64,000 nucleotides of DNA, from positions 124,001 to 188,000 of the forward strand of contig NZ_JANFQF010000011.1 in the NCBI RefSeq assembly GCF_024438035.1, read 5' to 3'. Within the stretch, counting starts at the first letter, position 1. Each line of letters begins with the position of its first letter. Position numbers and translations under genes: made by a program. Below, piece after piece: positions 38,734 to 51,803 of this stretch. Origin of the DNA: Rhodococcus tibetensis (GTDB taxonomy: Bacteria > Actinomycetota > Actinomycetes > Mycobacteriales > Mycobacteriaceae). Below the pieces are notes generated by a model, which saw only the letters and a program-made list of their open reading frames with translations, ran no database searches and had not been told where the DNA came from.

Positions 38734-39297
38734 CTACTTGCAGTAGGTGGCGTGCGCGACGTCGACGTAGGTCTGCGCGTCGGCGCTCGCCTGCTCCTGG
38801 CTGAGTTCCTTGCCCGCCGCGGCCGCCTCGGAGCCCACCATTGCCGTTACGAACACCATCGTGTCGGAATCGCTCTTACCTTCGGCCTTGGACTGGCAGA
38901 TGAAGTCCGCGGTGCTCACGGCCATGGTGCCGTCGGCGGCCGGTTCGATGCCCTTGTCCTTCAGTGCGGCGAGGAACCTCTGACCGTCGGCGCTCACCGG
39001 GACCTCGCTGGGTCCGGGGAAGTCTTCGGGAACCTCTTCGGGCTGTTCGGGCGGTGCGGTCGCCGCCTGACCCGGGCTCGTCACCGGTGCCGACGAGGTG
39101 GCACTGCCGCTGGTAGCAGGGGCCGAACTCTCGGTGGCACTGGACGTCGGCGCTGCCGTTGTGGTGGCGGACGGAGTGGACGTTGCCGTGGAATCGTCAC
39201 TGCCGCACCCGACGAGCAATCCGCTTGCTGCAACTGCAATCGCGCCGGTCGCCAATGCTCTTGCGAAGGTGGTGCTGATACGTGAATGCTGCGGCAT
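38734..39297 (-). CDS. DUF732 lipoprotein
   Basis: 187 residues. Lipobox LVGC with lipidated Cys31, then a Ser/Thr/Ala/Pro-rich stretch (32-95) probably glycosylated or disordered, and a C-terminal DUF732 domain: RFLAALKDKGI, ADFICQSK and AHATYC with two Cys that can form a disulfide. DUF732 proteins are small exported actinobacterial proteins of unknown role. Placed between the mycolyltransferase and the cutinase-like enzyme; a partner role with the latter is conjecture. Confidence 0.85.
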   Translation of the reverse strand: MPQHSRISTTFARALATGAIAVAASGLLVGCGSDDSTATSTPSATTTAAPTSSATESSAPATSGSATSSAPVTSPGQAATAPPEQPEEVPEDFPGPSEVPVSADGQRFLAALKDKGIEPAADGTMAVSTADFICQSKAEGKSDSDTMVFVTAMVGSEAAAAGKELSQEQASADAQTYVDVAHATYCK

Positions 39298-39355
39298 CTA
39301 TTTCCGTCCTTGTTTTTCCAAGTCGTTGTCTCTCGACAGGGTACAGACGCAGATC

Positions 39356-39390
39356 GGGCGGGAACCCGGTCCGCTGGACCGGTCCCGCCC
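39356..39390 (-). terminator. Hairpin after the LGFP mycolyltransferase gene
   Basis: Arms 39356-39372 and 39376-39390 pair over 15 bp with a two-base bulge around a three-base loop; GC-rich, 18 bases past the stop at 39408. It probably limits readthrough into the DUF732 gene. Confidence 0.6.
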
Positions 39391-39407
39391 GCTGCTCGTC
39401 ACGAAAA

Positions 39408-41297
39408 TCAGTGAACTTCAGCCTTGCCGTCGATCAGTGTGATGTAGCCGGTCTGGAAGTTCTGCTGCACACCGCCCGGGATGGCGAATTTGTCACTGAT
39501 GGGGAAGCCGATCCGGCCTGCTTCGTAGCCGACGCTCTTCCACGCGTCGAAGATCGGACCGTTCTCGATCGCCCAGGCGCCCGACAACGGGCTCCAGTAG
39601 ATGTTGCCACCCTCGAACTCGTTGAACCTGCCGCCGTCCTTGACCGCGATCTCGCTCGTCTTCGGGAAGCCGAGCCATCCGCCTTCATAGCCGAGTTCGG
39701 CGTACTTGCCCATGATCATCCCCTGCACGCGGTGCGTGCCGTGGACGGGGCTGTAGTACATGGCGCCGATCTCGAAGCCCTGCACAACCCCGTCCTTGCC
39801 GGGTGTGGGCACTTCGTCGGCCACTGGGTAGCCGAGCGGTCCGCTCTCCCAGCCCTGGCGTGCCCACTCCTCGCGGATGGCCCCGCGGATGGCATGCGCG
39901 CCGGTTTGGGGTGTCCAGTAGATGGACCCGTGCTCGAAGTGATTGAAGCGACCGCGACCGTCCGGCGTTCCCAGCTCAGGGGTGGTCGGATAGCCGAGCG
40001 GCCCCGCCGGACCACCCGTCGCCTGATAGGCGCCGCCGATGACCCCGGCAACCGGCTGCGTGCCCGTGTCGGACTTGGCGAAGATCCGGCCAAAGCGGAA
40101 GTCCTGCACCGTGCCGCCCGCGAGGCTGTACTCGGGTGTGAGGCAGTCACCGATCCACGGGTTCGCTGCCGCGACCCCGGCAATGGAGCCACCGGTGCCG
40201 CACACCGGCTTGTCTGCTTCGATGCCCACGGCGGCGGCGAGCTGCGGCCACAGCTGGTGCAGCTCGAACTGCCAGTACGGCCACGAGTGCGTCCCGGACG
40301 GGCGGTAGTTGACCTGCGCGGGAATGCCGAGCTTGTTGAGCTTGGTGGCGAACGTCTGCGAAGTGAGGCGCGAGAGGATTTCCAGACCCATGCCCGCGTA
40401 GTTGGTACTCACACCCGGGATTCCCGACGGCTGGTCGTACGGGCCGGTGGTTCCGCTGCCGCTGGAGATGTAGAGGCTGACGCCCTTGAGCTTGTCGGCC
40501 AGAAGGTAGGGGTCGTGCTCTTCCCACGCCGAACTGGTGGGTGGGCCCCACATGGCGTTCGCGTCGAATCCGCCGGCATCGCTCATGGCGTAGGCGACGG
40601 CCTGCGGCATCCCGAGCGCCGTGGTGGTCAGCATGCCCGACAGCGAGGCCGCGAAATCGAAGAATCCCTGGTTGCGAGCGGCGAGGAACATGGCCGACGT
40701 CCCGCCCATCGACAACCCGACCACACCGCGTGTCTGTGTGGTGCGCCAATCGCTCTCGAGAATCGGCGGCAACTCCTTGGTGAGGAACGTCTCCCACTGG
40801 TAGTTCTGACCGTTGTCCTGGGCCACCCAGTCGGAGTAGAAGCTGGATTGACCGCCCACAGGAAGGACGACGTTGATGTTCTTGTCCGCGAAGAACGACT
40901 CGGCGTCGGTTTCGAGTGTCCAGCCGTTCTCGTTGTCCTGCGCGCGCAGACCGTCCAGCATCCAGACCGACGGGAACTTCTCGGTCGGCTTGGAATTCCA
41001 ATCGCGAGCGAGCAGCAACTGGACCTGGATCGGCACCCCCATCGACGGGGAGTTGATCCACAGTGCGACCCGGCGATCGGAAAGCCAGTCGACGTGATGA
41101 ATCGTCGCGCCGCTCGGCGCCTGCGTAGCCACCGGAGCCGAATGCACGGCAACCGGTGCAGCGGACGCGGTGGCGGTCGAGGTGAACCCGACCGCCACCG
41201 GCACCACGAGCACAGCCGCAAGCGAGGCGAGGACCCTTCTTCGGACCACTCCGGCCGACATACGCTGACGTTCTGCCCTGAGCAGGCCTACTCGCAT
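39408..41297 (-). CDS. Mycolyltransferase with C-terminal LGFP repeats (Cop1/PS1-like)
   Basis: Antigen-85-type enzyme moving mycolates between trehalose and arabinogalactan. 629 residues: signal peptide cleaved near ASA (residue 46), alpha/beta-hydrolase domain with triad Ser196 (GLSMGG), Glu306 and His337 (GTHSW), then four LGFP repeats (about 418-629; LGYP, LGYP, LGFP, IGFP). LGFP repeats are thought to hold proteins in the wall. The architecture is that of corynebacterial Cop1. ATG 41297 gives a proper signal peptide behind AGAGAGAG; an upstream GTG at 41342 is an alternative. Confidence 0.93.
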   Translation of the reverse strand: MRVGLLRAERQRMSAGVVRRRVLASLAAVLVVPVAVGFTSTATASAAPVAVHSAPVATQAPSGATIHHVDWLSDRRVALWINSPSMGVPIQVQLLLARDWNSKPTEKFPSVWMLDGLRAQDNENGWTLETDAESFFADKNINVVLPVGGQSSFYSDWVAQDNGQNYQWETFLTKELPPILESDWRTTQTRGVVGLSMGGTSAMFLAARNQGFFDFAASLSGMLTTTALGMPQAVAYAMSDAGGFDANAMWGPPTSSAWEEHDPYLLADKLKGVSLYISSGSGTTGPYDQPSGIPGVSTNYAGMGLEILSRLTSQTFATKLNKLGIPAQVNYRPSGTHSWPYWQFELHQLWPQLAAAVGIEADKPVCGTGGSIAGVAAANPWIGDCLTPEYSLAGGTVQDFRFGRIFAKSDTGTQPVAGVIGGAYQATGGPAGPLGYPTTPELGTPDGRGRFNHFEHGSIYWTPQTGAHAIRGAIREEWARQGWESGPLGYPVADEVPTPGKDGVVQGFEIGAMYYSPVHGTHRVQGMIMGKYAELGYEGGWLGFPKTSEIAVKDGGRFNEFEGGNIYWSPLSGAWAIENGPIFDAWKSVGYEAGRIGFPISDKFAIPGGVQQNFQTGYITLIDGKAEVH

Positions 41298-41440
41298 GAC
41301 GTTCACTCTCTCTCTGCGCGTCGAGGCCACAACACGGAACACTGCCTCACGTTCCGGTTCTTTCTACACGCAAACAACTGACGAGTGGGGGTGCCGCGCT
41401 GTTACTACTGGTGCAATTGTTACTTTCGAGCTACTTCCGG

Positions 41441-42436
41441 CTACCCGATGGTGTTGCTGAGATCCGGTGCCAGGTCGTGAATCTGCTGCTGCCAGTAGCG
41501 CCAGCTGTGGATGCCGCGGGGCGGGAAGCTGTAGGTGACGTTCTTCGCGCCGATGGTCGCCATCCGCACCTGGAAGGCACGAGTGTTGGCCAGCGACAGC
41601 GCCTCGAGGCTCGCACCGGTGGTGGCGTTGAACACGTCCATGAACCCGGTGGGTGCGGCACCGCCGGGGGCGGGGATGCCGTTCGCGGCGGAAACCCAGA
41701 CGCGGGTGCCGTTGTCGCGGAGCTTGTTGGCGAAGACGAACGGGTCGTTACGCAGCCACGCCGGGTTCCACGGCGGGCCCCACATCGCGTCGACGTTGAA
41801 ACGACCGGCGTCGAGCATCGCGACCCGGATGGCTTCACGCATGCCGGGAGCCGAGATGTTCAGGTACCCGGACAGTGAGCCGGCGTAGTTGAACTGGTCC
41901 GGGTGGTACGCGGCGAGCGTCAGAGCGGCACTGCCACCCATCGACAGGCCGATGACACCGTTGCGGGTGGACTGGAAACCGAGGCGGTCCGCGAGCGCGT
42001 TGCGGAGCTCGTCTGTGAGGAAGGTCTCCCACTTGTAGGTGACCTTCTGACCATTGAAGGTCGAGTTCGACAACCAGTCGGAGTAGAAGCTGGACTGGCC
42101 ACCGACCGGCTGGACGACGTTGATGTTCTGCGCGGCGAGGAACGGCCCGGCGTCGGTGTTGATCTCCCAGCCGCTGAGGTCGTCCTGGGCGCGGAGGCCG
42201 TCGAGTAGGTACACCACGCGGCTGGTGTTGCCGTCAGCGGCACGCCAGATGCGGCTCTTCACCGGGCCCATGCTGGAGTCGACCCAGAAATCCTGGGCTG
42301 CAGGGTCGAAGGCTGCGGATGCGGTCGCGCCGCCGCCCACCATGGTCACGCCCAGCGGCAGTGCTACTGCCAGAGCAATCGCGGCGGCGGTGCGTCTGGC
42401 CCACCCGCTCGTTCTCGTCGAACCCCCAACTCGCAT
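41441..42436 (-). CDS. Mycolyltransferase (antigen 85 family)
   Basis: 331 residues, signal peptide cleaved near residues 41-42 (ASA), then a single esterase domain with triad Ser165 (GLSMGG), Glu278 and His310 (GIHSW; Ile replaces the usual Thr). Should transfer mycolates to trehalose monomycolate or arabinogalactan at the wall. Its central 217 bases are almost identical to those of the next gene upstream, with a 95-base stretch without a difference, pointing to gene conversion. A GC-rich hairpin lies 82 bases before its ATG. Confidence 0.93.
   Translation of the reverse strand: MRVGGSTRTSGWARRTAAAIALAVALPLGVTMVGGGATASAAFDPAAQDFWVDSSMGPVKSRIWRAADGNTSRVVYLLDGLRAQDDLSGWEINTDAGPFLAAQNINVVQPVGGQSSFYSDWLSNSTFNGQKVTYKWETFLTDELRNALADRLGFQSTRNGVIGLSMGGSAALTLAAYHPDQFNYAGSLSGYLNISAPGMREAIRVAMLDAGRFNVDAMWGPPWNPAWLRNDPFVFANKLRDNGTRVWVSAANGIPAPGGAAPTGFMDVFNATTGASLEALSLANTRAFQVRMATIGAKNVTYSFPPRGIHSWRYWQQQIHDLAPDLSNTIG
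41736..41952. repeat. Near-identical block shared with 43009-43225
   Basis: Offset 1273 to the partner copy. Bases 41736-41830 are identical to 43009-43103 and the whole 217 bases differ at nine positions by my count, while both flanks diverge strongly. It spans the part of the mycolyltransferase domain from just after the catalytic serine through WLRNDPFVF. Confidence 0.85.
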
Positions 42437-42517
42437 GAAGTCGTCTTCCCTCCGGTTGATCCCTCGCGCGCCGCGGACGCGGCAACCACTCGAACTCTCG
42501 TGAAAATCTCACGTACA

Positions 42518-42555
42518 GACGCCACCCGCGCAGCAATCGCTGCGCGGGTGGCGTC
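42518..42555 (-). terminator. 17-bp perfect hairpin upstream of mycolyltransferase 2
   Basis: Arms 42518-42534 and 42539-42555, loop AATC, no mismatch. It lies 82 bases before the ATG at 42436 and 165 past the previous stop, which already has its own hairpin. It may therefore sit in the leader of the downstream gene as an attenuator, or back up termination. Confidence 0.6.
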
Positions 42556-42664
42556 TCGACGGGATCACCTTACTGACAAAACGTGTCACTGTGCACTCCC
42601 GGGTACGAAAATTCCGACCGTTCCCCCGGTTCGCCCACACCCCGCCGGACTCGGACCCAGCCGA

Positions 42665-42700
42665 CGAGTGCCGTCCCACCCGAAGGTGGGACGGCACTCG
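42665..42700 (-). terminator. 16-bp perfect hairpin after mycolyltransferase 3
   Basis: Arms 42665-42680 and 42685-42700, loop CGAA, 19 bases past the stop at 42720. Strong GC-rich stem without T-run; position makes a terminator likely. Confidence 0.75.
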
Positions 42701-42719
42701 AATCGAGCTCAGGAATAGA

Positions 42720-43730
42720 TCACCAGGCGCCGAGCGTGTCCAGGATCTGTCCGCGGGCCTTCCACAGCTCCGAGCCCCAGTACGGCCACGAGTGCGTGCC
42801 GTTGGCGGGGAAGCTGAAATGGGCGGGAACACCGAGGGTGGCCAGGCGAACCTGGAATGCGCGGGTGTTGGCCAGCGCGAGCGCCTCGAGTCCCATGCCG
42901 TTTGCGGTGTTGTAGTAGTCGATCGGCGCGCGTGGGTGGTCGAACTCACCCGGCAGACCGCTGGCGGCGGAGATGTACATCGACAGGCCCTGCAGACGCG
43001 GTGCGAACACGAACGGGTCGTTACGCAGCCACGCCGGGTTCCACGGCGGGCCCCACATCGCGTCGACGTTGAAACGACCGGCGTCGAGCATCGCGACCCG
43101 GATCGCTTCACGCATACCGGGAGCGGAGATGTTCAGGTACCCGGACAGTGAACCGGCGAACTTGAACTGGTCGCGGTGGTACGCAGCGAGCGTCAGAGCG
43201 GCACTGCCACCCATCGACAGGCCGAGAACGGCATTGTTGGTGCGTGAGACGCCGTAGTTCGCGAGGAAGTTGGGAAGCTCCTGAGTCAGGAACGTCTCCC
43301 ACTTGTACGTAACCGGCTGCCCGTTGAAGTTGCTGGGTGCGTACCAGTCGGAGTAGAAGCTCGACTCGCCGCCCACCGGCATGACCAGCGTGACGTTGTC
43401 ATTGCGGTACTGGTCCAGCGCGTTGGTCTCGAAGGTCCACGCGTTGCGGTCGTTGCGGGCGCGCAGGCCGTCGAGCAGGTAGAGCGCAGCGCTACCGCCG
43501 CGAGCCGCCCACTGCACCTGGACCTTGATGTTTCCCATCGAAGAAGGAACCCACAGCTCCTGGTATCCACCCGACGGTGCGGTGTGGACCGGGGCGGTGT
43601 GAGTGGGTGCTGCCACGGCGACGGCTCCACCAGCGACTCCTGCGGCCACAGGCAGTACCAGTGCGGCGGCACCTACTGCCATCGCACGCTGCTTGAGGCG
43701 CTGAGACAACCTCGTTCTGGCAAAACGCAT
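42720..43730 (-). CDS. Mycolyltransferase (antigen 85 family)
   Basis: 336 residues: signal peptide with core AMAVGAAALVLPVAAGVAGG, cleavage near AVA (about residue 40), and an esterase domain with triad Ser172 (GLSMGG), Glu282 and His313 (GTHSW). ATG 43730 is chosen because an upstream in-frame start at 43886 would put a 52-residue Arg/Pro-rich tail before the signal peptide. GAGAGAG precedes it. First of three tandem mycolyltransferase genes and the donor or recipient of a converted segment with the next one. Confidence 0.93.
   Translation of the reverse strand: MRFARTRLSQRLKQRAMAVGAAALVLPVAAGVAGGAVAVAAPTHTAPVHTAPSGGYQELWVPSSMGNIKVQVQWAARGGSAALYLLDGLRARNDRNAWTFETNALDQYRNDNVTLVMPVGGESSFYSDWYAPSNFNGQPVTYKWETFLTQELPNFLANYGVSRTNNAVLGLSMGGSAALTLAAYHRDQFKFAGSLSGYLNISAPGMREAIRVAMLDAGRFNVDAMWGPPWNPAWLRNDPFVFAPRLQGLSMYISAASGLPGEFDHPRAPIDYYNTANGMGLEALALANTRAFQVRLATLGVPAHFSFPANGTHSWPYWGSELWKARGQILDTLGAW
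43009..43225. repeat. Near-identical block shared with 41736-41952
   Basis: Partner copy of the converted segment in the adjacent mycolyltransferase gene, same orientation. The first 95 bases are identical to the other copy. Confidence 0.85.
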
Positions 43731-44066
43731 GGATACTGCTCTCTCTCTTCGTCTGCGGACTCCGCCTAGGGGCGGTTCCGGCGGATTCCGTCGGGGAACA
43801 GGCGCCCTGCCAGCCCGGATCGATGCCGGGTCGGCAGCGGACCTCTTCCAAGTCACACTGCGCTCGGTGGACTGTATGTCACACAAAGTTCCCTGACAAA
43901 CGCTCGCGGAGCATTTCCCGGGGCACTTCCTCGACCACCGTCACCGATGACTCATCATCGACGTACATCGTGACCGAAGGCCCCGGCGTTACACAAACGA
44001 GATGTGACGTTCTGGCATCGAGATCTGTACGCCAGGGCCCAGAGACCTCCGCCTGTCCGATTCGGC
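43731..44066. other. 336-base intergenic region upstream of the mycolyltransferase genes
   Basis: No convincing gene. It should hold the promoter of the mycolyltransferase run. Two GTCACA hexamers in the same orientation lie at 43852 and 43878, and a small palindrome CGATGA-ctca-TCATCG lies near 43945. No clear -10/-35 pair could be fixed. It separates these genes from the galactan operon. Confidence 0.5.
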
Positions 44067-45983
44067 CTATTCGGCCGGTTCCGGGAAAGGCGGCTCGAGA
44101 TTGCATCGCTGAATTTCGTATGCCGGTACCCGATCGAAACGGTAACTCGCGAAATCCAGTGCATCCTTGAAATTCTGCTTGAATCGCGGCCACGTCAATT
44201 CGGACCGATACGACGTCAACAGTTCCTGCGTCTCGGGGCACGTCAGCGCCACGCGCGCTTCGGTCACCCATTCCTCGTCGAGGAATCCCGGCATCCACGG
44301 GTGCTTGTCGATCATTCCCGTGTCCACGACCACCCAATCGGGATAGAGGTTCTTGTCGTGTCCGATGCGGCCGTCGTCCAGGCGTTCGGTGTGGGCGGCG
44401 AGCGGGTAGGCGAGGCCCATCTGGTCGAGGACCCGCACATCGAGCCCGACGTTCATGCTCGTCATGCCGAGGTTCAGGAAATAGACCGTGTGCCCTGCAC
44501 CGCCGTCCGGGATCGGAAGCGGCGGAGGAACGACGAACCAGTACGTGTAGTCGGACGACGGGATCAGCAGGCCACCGTCCGGGGTGTCCGCAATGGTCTC
44601 CGCCATGGCGCGCATACGCGGATAGTCCAGATAATCGTCAGCGCGAATAGGATGGGCGTGGCCGGTATTGAGCACGTAGAACGCGCGCTCGTCGACAATT
44701 CCGGATCGCCCCACAACCGCACCTTCCGGCATTCCGGTGGTATTGGAGGCAAAGAATGCCCACACCACCGTGCCCACCCAGAGAAATGCCATCGCAAAGA
44801 ACAGTGATGTCTTCCGATTTCTCCCCCACGACGCCCTCTCGGGAATTCGCACCGGAATAACGGCGACTGGGACGATGAAACAGAACAGAACAGGCAGAAG
44901 TACGCGCCCGTGCATGAAGTCGCCACCGACGCGCAGCGAATAGAGACCGAGAATGAATCCACTGCCGAGGATGAACGCGACCACCGCATTCTGCGTCCGG
45001 AGCCGCGCGCGCAGATGCTCCACACGGTTCCCCGAGGTGTGACGAACACCATCGCCGAGAGACTTGCTGCGACCCCGCCAGGCGAGCACAGCACCGGCGA
45101 GAAGGAACAACAACGGCAGCCACAGCAGATACGGGCCGACCAGATTCCACAGATACGCGAAGCCCTGCGACCACTTGGCCCCACCTGCGTCCTTCGACAC
45201 CGCGGTATTCGGGTACGGGAGCGCGTAGTAGCCCATCCGCCAGATCTGGTATCCGACCGGCACGATGCCGGCCACGAACACCATGGCCGTGCGCGCCACC
45301 CAGGTGAGTCCTGGTGCGAAGAAGATCATGGCCAGCGACAGGGCGCCGAGAATAGCCAGTTCGGGGCGCACCAGTGGGCCCATTCCCGCGATGAACGCGA
45401 GGATCAGCACAGACCCGGTGGACGGGGCAGCAGCCTGACTCCACCGGATCAGCAGCAGCCACAGCAACGCGATCCAGAAGATGACCAGGCAACTTTCGAG
45501 CCCGGACGTGGCGAAGTCGCGCGCAGGGGGAACTGCGATGTAGACCAGCACGCCGGCAGGCAGCAGGAACAGCGTCCCGCCCGACCCGAACGATCCACCG
45601 CGGTAGAGTCGCGCGGTGCCGAGCATGGCGAGCACGATGGCCGCCGTGGACAGGATCAAGGCGATCGTGAGAACAACGTACTCGAGCCGGCTCTGGGTGA
45701 GCCAGCCGAAGGCGTAGACGATGTAGGTCCAGGCGGTGCTGGTGTTCGCCTCGACCCGTTCACCCGCGTTGAAGACGGGACCGTTGCCTGCGAGCAGGTT
45801 GCGCACCGTGCGCAGCACGATCAAACCGTCGTCGGCGATCCACCGACGTTCCCAAGCTCCCCAGAACATCAGGAGAGCCGAGACGGCCACACCCCCGAGG
45901 AAGACCACCCTCGAGAGGATGGCCTTCCGGTGGCGTTCGGTCTGCTCCGCGGCGGCATCCGAGTATTCGGTGCCTCCTACCAC
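44067..45983 (-). CDS. aftB: Terminal beta-(1,2)-arabinofuranosyltransferase AftB
   Basis: GT-C enzyme adding the terminal beta-(1,2)-arabinose that receives mycolates. 638 residues with about ten membrane helices; the catalytic DD motif lies in RRWIADDGLIVLRTVRNLL, followed by GPVFNAGERVEANTSTAWTY, then a periplasmic domain with VDERAFY, YLDYPRM, MNVGLDVR and GHDKNLYPDWV. All match M. tuberculosis Rv3805c. GTG 45983 follows the ubiA stop by one base (TGACGTG); an earlier start would overlap ubiA. Last gene of the glf operon. Confidence 0.95.
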   Translation of the reverse strand: MVGGTEYSDAAAEQTERHRKAILSRVVFLGGVAVSALLMFWGAWERRWIADDGLIVLRTVRNLLAGNGPVFNAGERVEANTSTAWTYIVYAFGWLTQSRLEYVVLTIALILSTAAIVLAMLGTARLYRGGSFGSGGTLFLLPAGVLVYIAVPPARDFATSGLESCLVIFWIALLWLLLIRWSQAAAPSTGSVLILAFIAGMGPLVRPELAILGALSLAMIFFAPGLTWVARTAMVFVAGIVPVGYQIWRMGYYALPYPNTAVSKDAGGAKWSQGFAYLWNLVGPYLLWLPLLFLLAGAVLAWRGRSKSLGDGVRHTSGNRVEHLRARLRTQNAVVAFILGSGFILGLYSLRVGGDFMHGRVLLPVLFCFIVPVAVIPVRIPERASWGRNRKTSLFFAMAFLWVGTVVWAFFASNTTGMPEGAVVGRSGIVDERAFYVLNTGHAHPIRADDYLDYPRMRAMAETIADTPDGGLLIPSSDYTYWFVVPPPLPIPDGGAGHTVYFLNLGMTSMNVGLDVRVLDQMGLAYPLAAHTERLDDGRIGHDKNLYPDWVVVDTGMIDKHPWMPGFLDEEWVTEARVALTCPETQELLTSYRSELTWPRFKQNFKDALDFASYRFDRVPAYEIQRCNLEPPFPEPAE

Positions 45984-45984
45984 G

Positions 45985-46890
45985 TCAGACGAGGTAGACA
46001 GCGACACCCACCACTCCGATCCAGGCGATGGCGAGGAGTTGGAGCACACGGTCGCCCAGCGCGATCTCCTCGGGCTCTCCTGCCTCGCCGCCGTCGACGT
46101 CGACGGCGTATCGGAGGATCGCGATAGTGAACGGAACCATGGAGATGGCGTACCAGTTGGTGCTCTTCAGGTCGTCCTGCTGGAATGCCCAGAGTCCGTA
46201 GCAGAGCACGACGGCGGTGGCACTGAGTGTCCAGACGAAGCGCAGGTAGGTAGTGGTGTAGTTCTCGAGCGACTTGCGGATCTTTGCCCCGGTGTTCTCG
46301 GCGAGCTGCAGTTCCGCATACCGCTTACCGGCGGCCATGAACAACGAGCCGAACGCCATCACCAGCAGGAACCACTGCGACAGTGCGATCTCGGCGGCCA
46401 CACCGCCGGCGATGGCACGCAGCAGGAACCCGGACGAGACGATGCAGATGTCCAGGACGGCTTGATGTTTGAGTCCGAAGCAGTATGCCAGCTGAATACC
46501 GATGTACACGGCCATCACGACGGCGAGCTGCCAGTTGGCCAGGAACGCCAGCGCGATGGCGCCGCCCAGCAGGACGACCGCCATGGCGAACGCCAGGTTG
46601 ACGGGCAGCACCCCGGCCGCGATGGGACGGAATCGCTTGGTGGGGTGTGCACGGTCGGCTTCGACATCCATCGCGTCGTTGACGAGGTAGATGCCGGATG
46701 CCGCCATGCAGAACACCACGAATGCGAGCGCGACCGGCAGCAGGACATCAGGCTCGGTGGCCGTTCCCGCCGCGATGGGAGCAGCCAGCACCAGGACGTT
46801 CTTCACCCACTGGCGCGGACGAACCGCCCGGACGATGCCTGCGGCCAGGGATGTCGGGGGTCCGGTGACGACTGCCGGTTCCTCGCTCAT
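45985..46890 (-). CDS. ubiA: Decaprenyl-phosphate phosphoribosyltransferase (UbiA, Rv3806c-like)
   Basis: UbiA-family prenyltransferase transferring phosphoribose from PRPP to decaprenyl phosphate, the first committed step towards the arabinose donor made by DprE1/E2. 301 residues, about nine helices, with the polar motif NDAMDVEADRAHPTKRFRP and a second Asp motif in VLDICIVSSGFLLRAIAGG. ATGA overlap with the PAP2 stop fixes ATG 46890. Genes for both ends of donor synthesis thus lie within one window. Confidence 0.95.
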   Translation of the reverse strand: MSEEPAVVTGPPTSLAAGIVRAVRPRQWVKNVLVLAAPIAAGTATEPDVLLPVALAFVVFCMAASGIYLVNDAMDVEADRAHPTKRFRPIAAGVLPVNLAFAMAVVLLGGAIALAFLANWQLAVVMAVYIGIQLAYCFGLKHQAVLDICIVSSGFLLRAIAGGVAAEIALSQWFLLVMAFGSLFMAAGKRYAELQLAENTGAKIRKSLENYTTTYLRFVWTLSATAVVLCYGLWAFQQDDLKSTNWYAISMVPFTIAILRYAVDVDGGEAGEPEEIALGDRVLQLLAIAWIGVVGVAVYLV

Positions 46891-47385
46891 TTTTCTCCAA
46901 ACTTCTGCTCGGCCTTGAGTACCGCGGCCGCAGACGCGGCCCCCAGGGCAGATCCGGCGAGCACATCGGTCGGGTAATGCACTCCCAGAACTAGCCGGGA
47001 GAGCAGCATCGGCGGTACCAACAACGCAGGCAAGGGTAGCCCGGTGAGTCGGCCGAGCAGCACAGCAGCCGCGGTGGTCGACGTGGCGTGCGAGGACGGG
47101 AAGCTCAGTTTGCTCGGCGTCGACACGTTGACCTGGATGGACGGGTCTATCGGCCGGGGACGGCGGACGACCCGCTTGATCGCGATCGACGCCGCGTGGG
47201 CGCCCACCGCACCGACGGCAACTCCCGCCCACTGACGCCTGCGTGGCTTGTCGAGGGCGGCGCCGATCCCGGCGACAGCCACCCAGCCGAAGGCGTGCTC
47301 ACCGAAGTGTGACATCGCTCGCGCGGTGGCCACCACCCCCGGCTTGCCCGCGATCGTCGACTGGACGGATTGCAGGATCTTCACC

Positions 47386-47405
<20 letters not shown>
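46887..47405 (-). CDS. PAP2-type phosphatase (Rv3807c-like)
   Basis: 172-residue membrane phosphatase with the three PAP2 motifs: KRVVRRPRP, PSSHATS and SRLVLGVHYPTD. The mycobacterial homologue is the candidate to remove the 5-phosphate from decaprenyl-phosphoryl-5-phosphoribose made by UbiA. The GTG at 47405 overlaps the glfT2 end by 20 bases; a later GTG in the same frame is possible. It lies between glfT2 and ubiA, as in mycobacteria. Confidence 0.9.

Positions 47406-51799
<4,394 letters not shown>

Positions 51800-51803
<4 letters not shown>

Noticed and set aside
39282-41381. Open frame of 699 codons on the + strand
   Set aside because: Lies antisense to the LGFP mycolyltransferase; composition typical of a shadow frame.
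43879-44337. Possible small gene upstream of the mycolyltransferases on the minus strand
   Set aside because: Most of it overlaps aftB in another frame; the rest shows no domain, signal or ribosome site.
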